A DNA stretch of 64,000 nucleotides from Marinobacter persicus (GTDB lineage: Bacteria; Pseudomonadota; Gammaproteobacteria; Pseudomonadales; Oleiphilaceae), in contig NZ_FOSC01000008.1 in NCBI RefSeq assembly GCF_900114155.1, forward strand, positions 62,001 through 126,000, read 5' to 3'. Shown in pieces: positions 27,799 through 36,879 of the stretch. The notes below the pieces were generated by a model. The model had not been told where the DNA came from and ran no database searches. It was given only the letters and a program-made list of their open reading frames with translations. A program made the translations under genes and the position numbers. The stretch's first letter is position 1. Every line of letters starts with the position of its first letter.

Positions 27799-28152
27799 CT
27801 AACAGTACATAGGCGCGCTCTTATTCAGGCGAACCCATCCTTTGATAACGCGATAAAGCGTCCAGATGAAATTGCCCAACAAAATAAAGTAGCCCACCAG
27901 TACCATGGACGACAGGATGCCCAGTGCCGACCATAACAGGCTGAACCAGAACGTCCGAATCTGCCACCGAGAATGGCTGCGAGCTATCTCGGTCTTCAGC
28001 TCGTTACGTTGTACGTAGTTCAGAATCACTGCTGCGATGAATGTCACCCCAACCACAAAACCAATGGCCTGAAGTACATAGACGATGGTGACTTTATTCT
28101 TGTCTTCCTCGACATTGAGCTGAGGCGCGGAGTTTATTACTGACTCGGTCAT
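27799..28152 (-). CDS. DUF4870-like small membrane protein
   Basis: This 117-residue protein has two to three membrane helices: about 24-43 (VYVLQAIGFVVGVTFIAAVI), 68-92 and near 93-105. After the first helix comes YVQRNELKTEIARSHSRWQI, the pattern of DUF4870/COG3671-type proteins. Function is unknown. It lies 14 bases downstream of the DUF805 gene on the same strand, so the two and the zinc-ribbon gene further upstream may form one small operon of membrane proteins. Confidence 0.65.
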   Translation of the reverse strand: MTESVINSAPQLNVEEDKNKVTIVYVLQAIGFVVGVTFIAAVILNYVQRNELKTEIARSHSRWQIRTFWFSLLWSALGILSSMVLVGYFILLGNFIWTLYRVIKGWVRLNKSAPMYC

Positions 28153-28166
28153 GCGCTTTATTCTCC

Positions 28167-28505
28167 TCAGGCCGCCACAGGAACGCCGTATTTCTCGTCA
28201 GAGGTAGAAGGCATTGCCAGAAATACGATCAGCACGATGGCGCCAATCAACGGAATGAGGGCAATCAGTTGCCACCATCCTGTGCGGCCCGTGTCATGCA
28301 GCCGCCGCGTGGCGTAAGCAATGCTGGGAATCAGCATGACGAGCGCAAAAATCGTGGAGAGAACCGGCACACCGAACAGACCATCAATCACACTGAGTGC
28401 AATGTAGATCAACAGGTAAATCAGAAAAAACATCCAGTATTGGGTGCGGGTTGCGCGTCCCTGAAACGTTGCATAATTCCTGAATGCGTCGAGAAAATGA
28501 TCCAT
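28167..28505 (-). CDS. DUF805 membrane protein
   Basis: The product is 112 residues. FLDAFRNYATFQGRATRTQYW at the start and RRLHDTGRTGWWQLIALIP near residue 70 are the DUF805 hallmarks. Three to four membrane helices cover most of the protein. The function of DUF805 proteins is unknown. It is flanked by two other small membrane-protein genes on the same strand. Confidence 0.87.
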   Translation of the reverse strand: MDHFLDAFRNYATFQGRATRTQYWMFFLIYLLIYIALSVIDGLFGVPVLSTIFALVMLIPSIAYATRRLHDTGRTGWWQLIALIPLIGAIVLIVFLAMPSTSDEKYGVPVAA

Positions 28506-28545
28506 TTTAAGTCCTTGTATAAAGCAGTTGTAATGGGTGTGTTCA

Positions 28546-28764
28546 TCACATCCCGGCTAATAGGCCAAACCCGGCCAGTATGCTCAATACCAATGACGGA
28601 ACGGGTAACCAAAGCGTACCTTTGCTCACCGGAACAAACTGCGTCACTGCTCTGGTGTTGGGGTCGGTCACCTCATTGATCCGCAGGTTAGAGCCGCAAT
28701 GCTTACATTTAATGGCTTCTGGTTTTATTTCTTCCGCGCAGAAAGGGCACTGTTTTTGCTCCAT
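28546..28764 (-). CDS. Small zinc-ribbon membrane protein
   Basis: This 72-residue protein starts MEQKQCPFCAEEIKPEAIKC; with the following KHCG, the two CxxC pairs form a zinc ribbon. A short linker and one C-terminal helix (WLPVPSLVLSILAGFGLLAGM) suggest it sits in the membrane with the ribbon in the cytoplasm. The ATG at 28764 is chosen since the ribbon begins there; the open frame extends to 28836 without support. Function unknown. Confidence 0.7.
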   Translation of the reverse strand: MEQKQCPFCAEEIKPEAIKCKHCGSNLRINEVTDPNTRAVTQFVPVSKGTLWLPVPSLVLSILAGFGLLAGM

Positions 28765-28842
28765 GTCACATTTCCTTGTTCCGATTATAAAACATCCTTT
28801 TCCAGGGCAAATCGTGCCCCACAAAACTTCAACCAAACTTCA

Positions 28843-30099
28843 TCAGCAGGGATCGATGGGCAAACAAGTCCGCTTTCGCGTGCCACGGATGGATTCAGCA
28901 GGATCCTTTACCTTTGCGAGAGCTGGCCGTCTGAGGACCTGTCCCTTACCAAGCACTTCCCCTTCAATAACTCGGGCATAGGCCATTTTCGGGGTGGAAC
29001 GAACCACCTCCACGGTTGCTACCAGCGATTCTGTGCGCCCCAGACCATTCCCATTGTGGGTGTTGCGGACTGCGTCACCCAGCGCAAAGACCTCCCAACG
29101 CTGACCGGGCTGCATCAGTTCGCCCCCCATATTAATAACCAGTTCTCCTGCCTGCTGCCCCTCAACCAAAGGCGGCCAGACTACATCGATGACAGCAAGT
29201 GCCACCTCCTGCCCCGCGCGCTCGAACAATGCTTGGAGAGAGTGCTTGGAGCCATCGAACTCCACACCTAATTGCTCAGTCGACAAATTAAGCGTTTCAC
29301 TCCAGACAATCGCGCCAGTCGCAGGTACCAGAACACGGGTTTCCAGCACCAGCCCCCCGGACTGAACAATAGAGCGCTCGCCAGTCAATCTTGACACCTT
29401 CTCTTCGGCACTGAACGTGAAATCAGTGACCTGAGCCGAAACCAAATACTCAGCACCTAGCTCGTTACCAAGCATTGCTTTTTCACCAACAGGAATATCT
29501 TCACCGCTCATTCGGGCCCGCTCCGCCATAATGGCTCTTTCCCGATCACGGGCGAGCATGGCAAATCGACGGGATTGCACCAAAGCTTCGGTGATGGCTT
29601 GAGTCATGCGAGAAGAAACCTCATCCCTAGACAGCCTCATATCCGCAACCTGGTAGGCAGGGCGGGCCGACCATACCGGGTAGACGGCCATCCGCCAGCG
29701 ACCATCATTGGGGTTACCGGGCGTTTTATAGACAGGCACGTCCACACTTAGCCTTGCCAACTTGCCCCCACCAGAAGCATTGGTAACAGAAAGCACCTTG
29801 TATCCACTGATCAAGCCTTCTGCCGAAACCCGAGTCTGGCTGGAGGAAGCTTTCTGCATCGCTGTGGTCGAGGTACGGCCATCATCATTGCGCACTGAGA
29901 TTCTGCTCAACGCCGATTGCATCTGCCGGCTGGCACTTATTTCGGCACCTCGCACCTGGCGCACCGCATCGCCAAGAGCATTGATAATGGCCTGTTCCCG
30001 ATCCACTCCGGTCGCCTCAGCCTGAACTGTGCGAATCTCTGTTGCTGCCAGGGCAAGACCTGGCAACAACAGAAGGATCGCAACCAATTGCCTCACCAT
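28843..30099 (-). CDS. CsgG-like periplasmic/outer-membrane protein, last gene of lipoprotein cluster
   Basis: This 418-residue protein has a signal peptide (MVRQLVAILLLLPGLALA). The N-terminal part (IRTVQAEATGVDREQAIINA; LGDAVRQVRGAEISAS) resembles the FlgT N-terminal/LPP20 type. The middle (residues about 150-300) has a CsgG-like pattern: RFAMLARDRERAIMAERARM, EYLVSAQVTDFTF and QALFERAGQEVALAVIDVVW. There is no lipobox cysteine. Its ATG overlaps the end of the preceding gene by seven bases. It probably acts at the inner face of the outer membrane with the lipoproteins encoded upstream; the job is unknown. Base composition looks lower in GC than the window average. Confidence 0.65.
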   Translation of the reverse strand: MVRQLVAILLLLPGLALAATEIRTVQAEATGVDREQAIINALGDAVRQVRGAEISASRQMQSALSRISVRNDDGRTSTTAMQKASSSQTRVSAEGLISGYKVLSVTNASGGGKLARLSVDVPVYKTPGNPNDGRWRMAVYPVWSARPAYQVADMRLSRDEVSSRMTQAITEALVQSRRFAMLARDRERAIMAERARMSGEDIPVGEKAMLGNELGAEYLVSAQVTDFTFSAEEKVSRLTGERSIVQSGGLVLETRVLVPATGAIVWSETLNLSTEQLGVEFDGSKHSLQALFERAGQEVALAVIDVVWPPLVEGQQAGELVINMGGELMQPGQRWEVFALGDAVRNTHNGNGLGRTESLVATVEVVRSTPKMAYARVIEGEVLGKGQVLRRPALAKVKDPAESIRGTRKRTCLPIDPC

Positions 30100-31493
30100 G
30101 ATCCAAACGATCCTGTGCTACGAGTGGATTTCTTTGTGGCCGCTTCCCCATCGCCAGAACTACCGTTACTGGCCGGCTCAGGCTTTTTATCCAGCCCCTG
30201 TGCCTTGGCTGACGTAGCCGGTGACCAATATTTCACATAGCCCAGGTAAGGATGGCCGGTAGCCGGGTCTACGGCATCCCACTGCCCAACCGTCTGAATA
30301 CCAGTCAGGCGAGCATTGGCCTCAGAGCGCAGAATATTGTTGACCATACGACCAGTCCCTTCCGAGGTTTTAAACTCAGTACTACCGTCACCCCGGGTTT
30401 CCCGGACTTTCTGCTGGATTTTCCTGCGAGTAGCTTCTTTCTGCCCCTGCACGGTCATCGACGCAAATTGCGCGAGCCAACCATCCGCCATCATCATGGC
30501 TTCTTCCCTGGCAGCTTCCATCTCAGCAGCTATTTCAAACTCCTCCATGGTTCCCCGCACCAGCTGCGGCCCGGACGTACCAAATGACATAAGTCCGTAA
30601 CGACCTTGCTTGTCAACAACCGGCTGCACACCGAAGTAACCCAGCATAGGTGTTCCTTCCCGTAGCTGCGGATCCAATCGCTCGCGAATTTCATCAAGAG
30701 AAATGGCCTGGCCGGGCGCTACATCCCCCGTGCGCAGCTGTCGTCCAAACTCACTAAACCGATCGGAGCGAACAACCACCACACTCATACGACCATTATT
30801 CAGCGGACCATCACCACCTACCTCTTCGATCACACCAAAAATGCCTACACCGCTCAGCCTTCCCATTGCCTGCCAAGTCGTTTCACTGACAAATTCGTCA
30901 TAAATCATGTTCTTGCGTTCGGCGATTGTCATCTCGGGCATTTTGGACGTATCTGCACCAAGCTCTTCCAACAGAGCGTTCATGCCCTGAACCGTCAACT
31001 CTGCTGCCCTGCCGGCAATGGCCTCACCTAACGCCTCAATGCTGGTGGTGTCTCTCACATCCTCCGGCAGATCATCTTTCATGAAACGATCCACCATCGC
31101 CACGCCAATATCCACAGAGTCTTGAGAAACCAGCTCCCCCATCGCCTTCAGAAAAGCTTCTTCGGTCGCAATAATGCGCGCCTGACTGAATGAAATGTTG
31201 GTTGGATCAGCGGAAATTGCCTGGCTGGCAACGACCAAGGTTCCACCCGCCGGATTCTTCTCTGATTGACCACGAACCCACCCACGAGCATCCAGAAATT
31301 CCTGAATTTTCTTGTCGCCAGGGTCCACCTCTGAAACCGCCATAAACGGAGAGGGCGGCGTTTTGCTGGCATCCTCTTCTGCTGCCTGGGTTTGAGCTGC
31401 AATATCAGAATCCTGAGCCATCAACATTGCAGGCATCGCGGAGACCAACACAGTTGCGACCATGACTGACAAGGCTTTTTTTCTGATTGTCAT
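30093..31493 (-). CDS. Exported DUF6844-like protein of envelope cluster
   Basis: This 466-residue protein has a signal peptide (about residues 1-26, ending in AMLMAQ). A disordered acidic stretch is followed by a long alpha/beta region with KKIQEFLDARGWVRGQSEKN, then SQARIIATEEAFLKAMGELV and VSETTWQAMGRLSGVGIFGV. The C-terminal tail is Ser/Lys-rich. It resembles an uncharacterised family (DUF6844) found beside COG3014, YcfL and LpoB-like genes in marine gammaproteobacteria. It follows the LpoB-like gene by 11 bases and overlaps the CsgG-like gene. Function unknown. Confidence 0.6.
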   Translation of the reverse strand: MTIRKKALSVMVATVLVSAMPAMLMAQDSDIAAQTQAAEEDASKTPPSPFMAVSEVDPGDKKIQEFLDARGWVRGQSEKNPAGGTLVVASQAISADPTNISFSQARIIATEEAFLKAMGELVSQDSVDIGVAMVDRFMKDDLPEDVRDTTSIEALGEAIAGRAAELTVQGMNALLEELGADTSKMPEMTIAERKNMIYDEFVSETTWQAMGRLSGVGIFGVIEEVGGDGPLNNGRMSVVVVRSDRFSEFGRQLRTGDVAPGQAISLDEIRERLDPQLREGTPMLGYFGVQPVVDKQGRYGLMSFGTSGPQLVRGTMEEFEIAAEMEAAREEAMMMADGWLAQFASMTVQGQKEATRRKIQQKVRETRGDGSTEFKTSEGTGRMVNNILRSEANARLTGIQTVGQWDAVDPATGHPYLGYVKYWSPATSAKAQGLDKKPEPASNGSSGDGEAATKKSTRSTGSFGSW

Positions 31494-31504
31494 TACGTAT
31501 TCCT

Positions 31505-32107
31505 TTACCAGCTAACTGAGTCGTTGGAGCCACGTTTAATAATGGGGGTTTCACCTTCCCAAAAGGCCAGTCCGGTAGCCAGATCGGTCAAAGAAAGCAT
31601 GATGTAATATTCAACCTGCTGCTCTTTACCAACCGTATGGTTACGCTGGAGAATCTTGCCAGAAAGACTGAGATCTGGCGCTTGCAGAGTGCCTTTTTTC
31701 TGGACACCGGACTGGTCAAATTCCTCGGAATTCCGGAGCTCACGCGCGGCCATGGACATTTCGTCTTCTGCCCCATTGAGCCCAACAGCTGTAGTGGTCA
31801 CCACTTTTCCAGAACGCAACAAGGCGACACGAATTTTCTTGGTCAGCTGGTCAGTATCGATGCGCTGCATGGTGTCGTTAGTGACTCGGCTAACCACCAT
31901 GATGTAGCGACCACCATTCGGGTTGCTGACCGCACCACTGGCAACCATATCTTCAACAGCCTCGGTGGCAGCTTTTTCAAAATCCCGGTAATCCATGGTC
32001 ATGGCGACGGGACCGTCATCGGCCGCCGGGTCAACGTAACGGGTCTGAGTGGCACAACCGGCCAACATAAGGACACCGGCGGTAAGTACAATGGCTCGTT
32101 TCAACAT
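31505..32107 (-). CDS. LpoB-like lipoprotein
   Basis: This 200-residue lipoprotein has the lipobox VLMLAGC at residues 12-18. The rest follows the LpoB (YcfM) pattern: TMDYRDFEKAATEAVEDMVA, RYIMVVSRVTNDTMQRIDTD, KKIRVALLRSGKVVTT and the late LSLTDLATGLAFWEGETPI. In E. coli LpoB spans the periplasm to activate PBP1B. Its position next to a YcfL gene repeats the E. coli ycfL-lpoB order. PBP1B itself is not in the window, and the extra partners suggest a wider or different role here. Confidence 0.78.
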   Translation of the reverse strand: MLKRAIVLTAGVLMLAGCATQTRYVDPAADDGPVAMTMDYRDFEKAATEAVEDMVASGAVSNPNGGRYIMVVSRVTNDTMQRIDTDQLTKKIRVALLRSGKVVTTTAVGLNGAEDEMSMAARELRNSEEFDQSGVQKKGTLQAPDLSLSGKILQRNHTVGKEQQVEYYIMLSLTDLATGLAFWEGETPIIKRGSNDSVSW

Positions 32108-32119
32108 GAAATTTCCCTT

Positions 32120-32515
32120 TTATTGAGGTTCGCGAATATGTAATTGATAGGTAGTCACTCGGGGATGGGGCGCTGTCGCCTTGAAATACCGGGTTTGGCC
32201 AAGGAGTACAGAAGCTCGCCTGTAACCATCAGCCACGCCTTTCACCATCATTCCGTTGGCATCAAACCAGCTCACTTTCCAGGCCAGCTCGGCATCAGAG
32301 TGGGCATCCACAGCAAACTGAACTTGCAGGATCGACGTCCCATCCGGCTGGCGAATGCGCTGTTCAAACAACTCCGTCACAGTCATTGAGTAGAGCACGT
32401 CCGGATCAACTTGCAGGCTGTCACGCTCGATAACTCCCGTTGTATGCGGTTGACTGGCACAACCGGCCAAAAGCAACAACAGGGCACAACCGATGGTTTT
32501 GCTGAATAGTTTCAC
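32120..32515 (-). CDS. YcfL-like lipoprotein
   Basis: This 131-residue lipoprotein has the lipobox LLLAGC ending at residue 19. The body matches the DUF1425/YcfL type: VTELFEQRIRQPDGTSILQV, WKVSWFDANGMMVKG and QTRYFKATAPHPRVTTYQL. YcfL is an outer-membrane lipoprotein of unknown role, always near lpoB. It is 12 bases upstream of the LpoB-like gene and 21 bases downstream of the COG3014 gene. Confidence 0.75.
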   Translation of the reverse strand: MKLFSKTIGCALLLLLAGCASQPHTTGVIERDSLQVDPDVLYSMTVTELFEQRIRQPDGTSILQVQFAVDAHSDAELAWKVSWFDANGMMVKGVADGYRRASVLLGQTRYFKATAPHPRVTTYQLHIREPQ

Positions 32516-32536
32516 GCTTATGATTCCCGATGGTGA

Positions 32537-34045
32537 TCAGTCTGTACTGGAAATCTGAGTACCATCTGCCGGCTTTGGCAGTTGACTGATACTCGCGGCG
32601 GTCTCGCCTCGCAAATCCATTGTGATAACTGTTGCGGGAGCGGTAATCGAAGGACGCTTGACGTAAACCAGCGTAAAGGGACGTTCGGGAATGTCTACCG
32701 TACCAAGCAATGAGCCCTGTTGGTCGAGCAGGGTCAGAGTGCCACTTTCCGGGCGATCAAGACGTGCCGCCTGCCAGTGATTGGGCATTGCTTGCCAGCC
32801 ACGGAGATCCGCCTGAGTCGTTGCAATGGTCAATGCAGCTGACCCCAACTGCCCCCAGACACCCAGCCGCTCACTCGCCTCATTCTGAATCACAGCTTTA
32901 ACAACAGCTGACGCCACCGCACGGGTGAGGACGCCGGGGAACCGCTCCTTCATTTCCGTGCGAATCACCGTTCCCATATCGGCAATCTGTTCAGTGGACA
33001 CCACGTCGCCACCATCAGCTGCAATATCCAAGTTGCCAGGCACGGCGGCGCGATCAGCGTATTTCGGCAGAGCAATGCCAAAATACGCCGGAGCCTGCTG
33101 GTTCTGATGGAACAAGATCAGTGGAATATCAAACCTGGTTTCTTCCAATACCGGGCCAAGGCCATTTTCATAGACCACCCAGACTTGCGGCTGCAGATCA
33201 GTAGCTTGTTGGCGTCCATCGGCCAACTCTTTTGCCAACTTGGCATCCGCTTTCAACACGTCGCTGTCTGGATTCATTTCCGAAACGCGCATAAGGGAAG
33301 TCGCGGCATTTCCAAATTCGGCACTGGTGCTTGAATTTGCCAAAAAGTACAAACCGTGCAGGTAGGTGCTGGCGGGCACCATGAATTCCGGATAAACAGA
33401 CCACTCAGACAAGGCCCCATAGTTCTCGGCAATGGCCGAGTTCAGATCGTCGCTTTGCAGATTATCGCTAATCAGCGATGCTTGGCTCTCCTCCTTTTCA
33501 GCTTCTTTGGCCAGGGCTTCTTTCTGCTCTGCGATTTCTTTTTGGAAGAATTCAACAGCACGCCGGGTACGGTCATCAGCTCGGTTGAATTCCACCCTGG
33601 CATAGTCGTTATTGCCAGCGGCCAGGAACGCCAAGCCTTTATAGGTATTGACCAGGACGGCCTCCGACATCAGAGCCTCATAATCTCGCTCCGAATCATT
33701 AACCATAACCGCAAGAAAGCCCTCACCCGCCTCTTCAGCCAGGCTTTCCGTGTCCAAATACTTCATGCCCTCCTCTGCCAGATCAAAAGCCTGCGCGGCC
33801 TCTTCGAACTGACCATTGAGACGGAACATCTCGCCTTGGTGTAACAACTCCAGTAGATACTTCTCCGAATCCACCGGTTTGTCTTCGTCCGTTTTAAAGC
33901 TGACAACGTCCAGTGCTCCGTGGTAATCACCAGAGGCATAGGCATCATTGAACTTGGACATTTGATCCCGCTGCTGGAACGAGGAGCAACCGGATATCAG
34001 TGCGGTAACAGTGAGGGCAAGAACAGAATGGTTCAGTAATTTCAC
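32537..34045 (-). CDS. COG3014-family lipoprotein, first gene of envelope cluster
   Basis: This 502-residue lipoprotein has the lipobox ALISGC near residue 21. Its N-terminal half is TPR-like helical repeats (GDYHGALDVVSFKTDEDKPV; FRLNGQFEEAAQAFDLAEEG; FLAAGNNDYARVEFNRADDR). The C-terminal half is beta-rich with LVYVKRPSITAPATVITMDL. The GTG at 34045 is preferred over TTG at 34069 because GGGAG lies at the right distance. It begins a five-gene run to 28843 with gaps of 21, 12, 11 and -7 bases. The first gene of such clusters is annotated as COG3014; its function is not known. The 229 bases upstream are A/T-rich and hold the promoter region but no clear box. Confidence 0.7.
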   Translation of the reverse strand: MKLLNHSVLALTVTALISGCSSFQQRDQMSKFNDAYASGDYHGALDVVSFKTDEDKPVDSEKYLLELLHQGEMFRLNGQFEEAAQAFDLAEEGMKYLDTESLAEEAGEGFLAVMVNDSERDYEALMSEAVLVNTYKGLAFLAAGNNDYARVEFNRADDRTRRAVEFFQKEIAEQKEALAKEAEKEESQASLISDNLQSDDLNSAIAENYGALSEWSVYPEFMVPASTYLHGLYFLANSSTSAEFGNAATSLMRVSEMNPDSDVLKADAKLAKELADGRQQATDLQPQVWVVYENGLGPVLEETRFDIPLILFHQNQQAPAYFGIALPKYADRAAVPGNLDIAADGGDVVSTEQIADMGTVIRTEMKERFPGVLTRAVASAVVKAVIQNEASERLGVWGQLGSAALTIATTQADLRGWQAMPNHWQAARLDRPESGTLTLLDQQGSLLGTVDIPERPFTLVYVKRPSITAPATVITMDLRGETAASISQLPKPADGTQISSTD

Positions 34046-34274
34046 AAGAACACTCCCTGGAAATATCAATCACCCGGCAATACAAGGAATTAGGCGATTG
34101 CGGCAATTCCATTTACCACCGGAGTCCATTACGACATGCTTATTACATCTACAGGAGGGCTAAGTTAGTCTGAAAGTTAATAAACCGGAAGCTCACACCT
34201 TGAAAATGTTGCACTTTTTTACATTAACTGCACAAATAGATACACAAAATCGCCCTCATATGAATTGACAAAGT

Positions 34275-35213
34275 TCACAACGGAACACTCTTGAGATTAT
34301 CCGCCGTAATTTCCACAATCCTCTGTCGCGCCTCCCGGCTGGCCCAGGCCGAATGCGGTGTAACAATCAGGTTGGGGATAGCATTGTCCAATAGCGGGTT
34401 GCCATGGCGGGGTGGCTCCTCGGTCAACACATCAAAGCCGGCCCCGGCAATCTCGCCGTTGCGCAGGGCATCGGCCAACGCAACCTCATCCACCAGGCCG
34501 CCGCGACTGGTATTGACCAACAACGCGCCGGGTTTCATCAGAGTCAGTTCACGCCGGCCAATCAGGTGACGCGTGTCCTCGGTCAGCAGGCAATGCAGGG
34601 ACAACACATCGACAACAGCCAAAAACTCCTCGAGGGGAAGGCGCTCGTAACCGTCAACAACACCGGGCTTCTGCCCAGGCCGGCAGCCCAGCACGATATT
34701 CATACCAAACGCTTTAGCACGTTCAGCCACTCCCTGTCCCAGGTCACCGTAGCCGATGATCCCCAGGGTTTTGCCCTCCAGCTCGATGATCGGGTGGTTC
34801 ATCAGACAGAACATGTCGCTCTCGCCCCAGCGCCCGGCCCGCACGTCCCGGTCATAGTCGAGCAAGCGTGTAGCCAGCGCCAGGATCAGGGCCATGGTGT
34901 GCTGTGCCACGGTCGAACGGCCATAGTTGGTCACGTTCATCACCTGAACACCATGGTCATTGGCGGCCTGCAGGTCGATGTTGTTCAGGCCGGTGGCCAC
35001 CACGGCGATGGTTTCCAGCTCGGGGCAGGCCTCAAAGTGTTGACGGCCGATGACCACCTTGTTCACCAGCAGGGTATCGAATCCCTGCAGCCTTTCGGTG
35101 ACTTCTTCTGGCTCAGTGCGCGGATAACAGGTCAACCCGCCGGTCACTTCTTCAATCGGCTCCAGGTCAACGTCGTGGCCCAGGGTCGCGGCATCAAGAA
35201 AAACGGCTTTCAT
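34275..35213 (-). CDS. D-2-hydroxyacid dehydrogenase (hydroxypyruvate reductase-like)
   Basis: This 312-residue NAD(P)-dependent dehydrogenase has a catalytic domain, then a Rossmann domain with GIIGYGDLGQGVAERAKAFG. The catalytic Arg is in VNTSRGGLVDEVALADALR, the Glu in DVLTEEPPR and the His in VTPHSAWAS. It could reduce hydroxypyruvate or glyoxylate, or act on phosphoglycerate-like acids; the substrate is not readable. It is monocistronic, transcribed away from tpm. Confidence 0.88.
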   Translation of the reverse strand: MKAVFLDAATLGHDVDLEPIEEVTGGLTCYPRTEPEEVTERLQGFDTLLVNKVVIGRQHFEACPELETIAVVATGLNNIDLQAANDHGVQVMNVTNYGRSTVAQHTMALILALATRLLDYDRDVRAGRWGESDMFCLMNHPIIELEGKTLGIIGYGDLGQGVAERAKAFGMNIVLGCRPGQKPGVVDGYERLPLEEFLAVVDVLSLHCLLTEDTRHLIGRRELTLMKPGALLVNTSRGGLVDEVALADALRNGEIAGAGFDVLTEEPPRHGNPLLDNAIPNLIVTPHSAWASREARQRIVEITADNLKSVPL

Positions 35214-35296
35214 GGCTCTCTCCTGAATCAGAGGCTCCTAAACAAAACCTCAGATTAAGTTAGACTGGGAGAAACGTCCAAATTCGGAGAGCGACC

Positions 35297-35956
35297 ATGG
35301 AACACGAATTCTGGCACGAACGTTGGAAAAAAAACGAAATAGGCTTTCACCAGGGCACGGTGAACCAGTATCTGCACGATCATTGGCCAGAGCTGGCGGG
35401 CGACAGCACCGACACGGTTTTCGTGCCGCTGTGCGGCAAGGCCCATGATATCTGGTGGCTGCACGACCGTGGCCATCCGGTGATCGGGGTGGAACTGAGC
35501 GACATCGCCTGCAAGGACTTCTTCGAGGAAGCCGGTGAAAAGGCATCGGTACATCCCGGCGAACCATTCACCACCTTCCGGCACGATGACCTGGAGATCT
35601 GGTGTGGAGACTTTTTCCAACTGGTGCCGGACGACCTGCGACATGTGCGACTGGTTTACGATCGCGCGGCACTGATCGCGCTACCGCCCACCCTGCGTCC
35701 GGAATATGTGCAGCACCTTAACGCCATCCTACCGGAGCAGGCGCGGATCCTGCTGATCACCCTGGATTACGACGGCACGGAGATGCAGGGACCACCGTTC
35801 AATGTGCCGGACAGTGAAGTGCACCAGCTGTTTGACGAGGATTATGACGTCCGCCAGATCCTGAGAAATGATCTGGCCAGGGATGATCTGTTCGTCAAAC
35901 GAAAAGGCCTGCAAAACGGCGTGAGCGAGAGCGTATTCGTCCTCACCCGAAAATAA
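35297..35956 (+). CDS. tpm: Thiopurine S-methyltransferase
   Basis: The product is 219 residues and matches bacterial TPMT: MEHEFWHERWKKNEIGFHQG, then VFVPLCGKAHDIWWLHDRGH, VIGVELSDIACKDFF and LVYDRAALIALPPTLRPEYV. It uses SAM. Pseudomonas homologues methylate selenium and tellurium oxyanions, and the plant-like 'thiopurine' activity is incidental. The ATG at 35297 matches the family start. It is an isolated gene divergent from the dehydrogenase. Confidence 0.92.
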   Translation: MEHEFWHERWKKNEIGFHQGTVNQYLHDHWPELAGDSTDTVFVPLCGKAHDIWWLHDRGHPVIGVELSDIACKDFFEEAGEKASVHPGEPFTTFRHDDLEIWCGDFFQLVPDDLRHVRLVYDRAALIALPPTLRPEYVQHLNAILPEQARILLITLDYDGTEMQGPPFNVPDSEVHQLFDEDYDVRQILRNDLARDDLFVKRKGLQNGVSESVFVLTRK

Positions 35957-36176
35957 CAGAATTTAATAAGACCGATTCGCACATTTTCTGCCCCACCCGG
36001 CCTTCTCTGAACTAATATGAAATCAGGCAGCGCTCCCGGCCCAGATAATAATTAAGGGAGCCTGCCACCACTCTTTTCTCATTAACCAGACACCCATCGC
36101 CACACTCGGCGACTTAAACCAACGGGGATATTGCGTGATCTAACAGGCAGATAACAGAGCGATCGGGGGAAGACCC

Positions 36177-36650
36177 ATGAGTATACTGAAGCAGTTCAAG
36201 GACCGTTACGAGGCCACCCAGGAGGAAGAATATTCCCTGGAAGAGTACCTGGCGATTTGCAAGGAAGACCCGGCCGCCTACGCCACCGCCGCCGAGCGCA
36301 TGCTCCTCGCCATTGGCGAGCCGGAGTTGGTGGACACGTCCCTCGACCCTCGGCTTTCCCGCATCTTCTCCAACAAGGTGATCAAGCGATACCCGGAATT
36401 CTCCGAGTTCTACGGCATGGAAGACGCCGTGGAAAACATCGTCTCCTTCTTCCGCCACGCCGCCCAGGGGCTGGAGGAAAAGAAACAGATCCTGTACCTG
36501 CTCGGCCCCGTCGGCAGTGGCAAATCCTCACTGGCTGAAAAGCTCAAACAACTGATGCAGAAGGTGCCCTTCTACGCCATCAAGGGCTCGCCGGTAAACG
36601 AATCGCCCCTGGGGCTGTTTGACCCGGCCGAGGATGCCCATATTCTATAA
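36177..36650 (+). pseudogene. prkA: Truncated PrkA serine kinase (N-terminal 157 residues only)
   Basis: The reading frame begins as PrkA (MSILKQFKDRYEATQEEEYS) with normal AAA-like start and Walker A LLGPVGSGKSSLAEKL. It stops at a TAA right after [11 protein letters not shown], where full-length PrkA would go on with EKEYG. PrkA proteins are about 640 residues, so some three quarters, including the Walker B and kinase region, are missing. The following bases read in another frame as the end of YeaH. The simplest reading is an out-of-frame deletion of roughly 2.5 kb joining prkA to yeaH. The start ATG and GGGGGA ribosome site are intact. Confidence 0.85.
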
Positions 36651-36879
36651 CTGGAACGACGATTCCCCCATCTGCGGCAAGCTGCTGGCCAACCAGTTGT
36701 TGCCGCTGGTGCAGTATTACGCCTACGTGGAGATCACCCCGAACGACCACCAGATGCTCTGGTACCAGTACGAGGAAGTCCAGGAGCAGCTCCCCGACGC
36801 CTTTGCCATGCAGCAGATCGCCGACCCCGGCGACATTTACCCGGTATTCCGACAACTGTTCGAGAGGAAAGCCGCATGA
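36646..36879 (+). pseudogene. yeaH: C-terminal remnant of YeaH (DUF444/UPF0229)
   Basis: The 77 codons from about 36646 read [40 protein letters not shown] and [15 protein letters not shown]. These match the very end of YeaH (about 425 residues), a von Willebrand-like partner of PrkA. The N-terminal 80 percent is absent and no start codon fits, so it is a remnant. It is joined directly to the prkA fragment in a different frame. The natural ATGA overlap with the spoVR-like gene downstream is kept. Confidence 0.82.
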
